The notes beneath the pieces are model-generated. The model did no database searches. It saw only the letters and a program-made list of their open reading frames with translations, and was not told the DNA's origin. A program made the position numbers and the translations under genes. Below, one piece after another: positions 35,174 through 35,430 of a stretch of 35,430 nt of DNA (within the stretch, counting starts at the first letter, position 1; the number at the start of each line of letters is the position of its first letter). This DNA is from Marinobacter sp. GTDB lineage: Bacteria > Pseudomonadota > Gammaproteobacteria > Pseudomonadales > Oleiphilaceae. Location of the stretch: positions 1-35,430 of the forward strand of contig JABURI010000182.1 of assembly GCA_014762755.1 (NCBI GenBank). Reading direction: 5' to 3'.

Positions 35174-35430
35174 ATGAAAACACGTTACCTGAGCAAACAA
35201 CTGGGCGCCGGCGTACTGGCGGCCTCCCTGTCCATGGGCGCCCTCGCCCAGGAAAAGGATTCGTTCAGCATCGCCTGGACCATCTACGCGGGCTGGGTAC
35301 CCTGGCAGTATGCCGAAGACTACGGAATCATGAAGAAGTGGGCGGACAAGTACGATATTGAAGTCGATATCGTGCAGGTCAACGACTACATCGAGTCCAT
35401 CAACCAGTACACCGCCGGCCAGTTTGACGG
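35174..35430 (+). CDS. ABC transporter periplasmic binding protein (partial, runs off the end)
   Basis: The first 85 codons are present. A Sec signal peptide (1 to about 25, ending GALAQ) is followed by FSIAWTIYAGWVPWQYAEDYGIMKKWADKY, the start of the NitT/TauT-type (SsuA-like) solute-binding fold. Members beside guanidine carboxylase genes are called urea or guanidine transporter binding proteins. GAGGAG lies about eight bases before the ATG, 54 bases after the carboxylase stop, with no terminator between. Uptake of guanidine is the likely role. The permease and ATPase genes should follow beyond the window. Confidence 0.85.
   Translation, partial: MKTRYLSKQLGAGVLAASLSMGALAQEKDSFSIAWTIYAGWVPWQYAEDYGIMKKWADKYDIEVDIVQVNDYIESINQYTAGQFD

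Overview
The window looks like chromosome from a marine gammaproteobacterium of the Marinobacter type. This is inferred from the even, high GC content, the Na+-coupled transporters, and the mix of malate:quinone oxidoreductase, PQQ genes and ErcA/ExaC-like enzymes. I see no tRNA, rRNA, CRISPR array, phage genes, transposase or integration scar. The only repeat of mobile type is a pair of REP-like palindromes near 27.9 kb.

Layout. (1) 1-116: tail of a beta-barrel outer-membrane protein. (2) 149-6106, minus strand: a compact group of an ATP-grasp ligase, a 674-residue protein with a papain-like catalytic pattern, a thiamine-diphosphate enzyme of the acetolactate synthase family, and a coiled-coil lipoprotein. 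The combination matches no pathway I know. (3) 6189-7746: mqo with a strong terminator. (4) 8069-10322, plus: nhaD and a Ca2+/Na+ exchanger, facing a plsC-like acyltransferase. (5) 11209-12953: a periplasmic sulfite dehydrogenase (sorAB) with promoter and terminator. (6) 12963-14050, minus: msrA-msrB. (7) 14254-15228, plus: a metallophosphoesterase. (8) 15235-17485, minus: a CDP-archaeol synthase-like protein, fumC and a small protein of unknown function.

(9) 17553-25527, minus: the PQQ block. pqqA-pqqB-pqqC-pqqD-pqqE are followed by an S9 peptidase (pqqH-like), an ErcA-like iron alcohol dehydrogenase and a hybrid histidine kinase like ErcS'/NahK. Divergent from pqqA is a NosR-like membrane flavo-iron-sulfur protein (25758-27878). 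Beyond it lies an ExaC-like aldehyde dehydrogenase (28110-29630). Together these suggest alcohol oxidation by a PQQ enzyme encoded elsewhere, aldehyde disposal by ExaC and signalling by the kinase.

(10) 29889-35430, plus: a nitrogen-scavenging operon. A sigma-54 promoter with 10 bases between GG and GC precedes a guanidine-I (ykkC) riboswitch. After it come two DUF1989 proteins (carboxyguanidine deiminase subunits, formerly urea carboxylase-associated proteins), a 1208-residue biotin carboxylase and the start of an ABC transporter binding protein. The riboswitch argues that the substrate is guanidine, not urea. The allophanate hydrolase needed to finish the pathway is not in the window.

The two observations most worth following are the ATP-grasp / papain-like / TPP-enzyme group (no known function) and the stacked nitrogen (sigma-54) and guanidine (riboswitch) control of the carboxylase operon.
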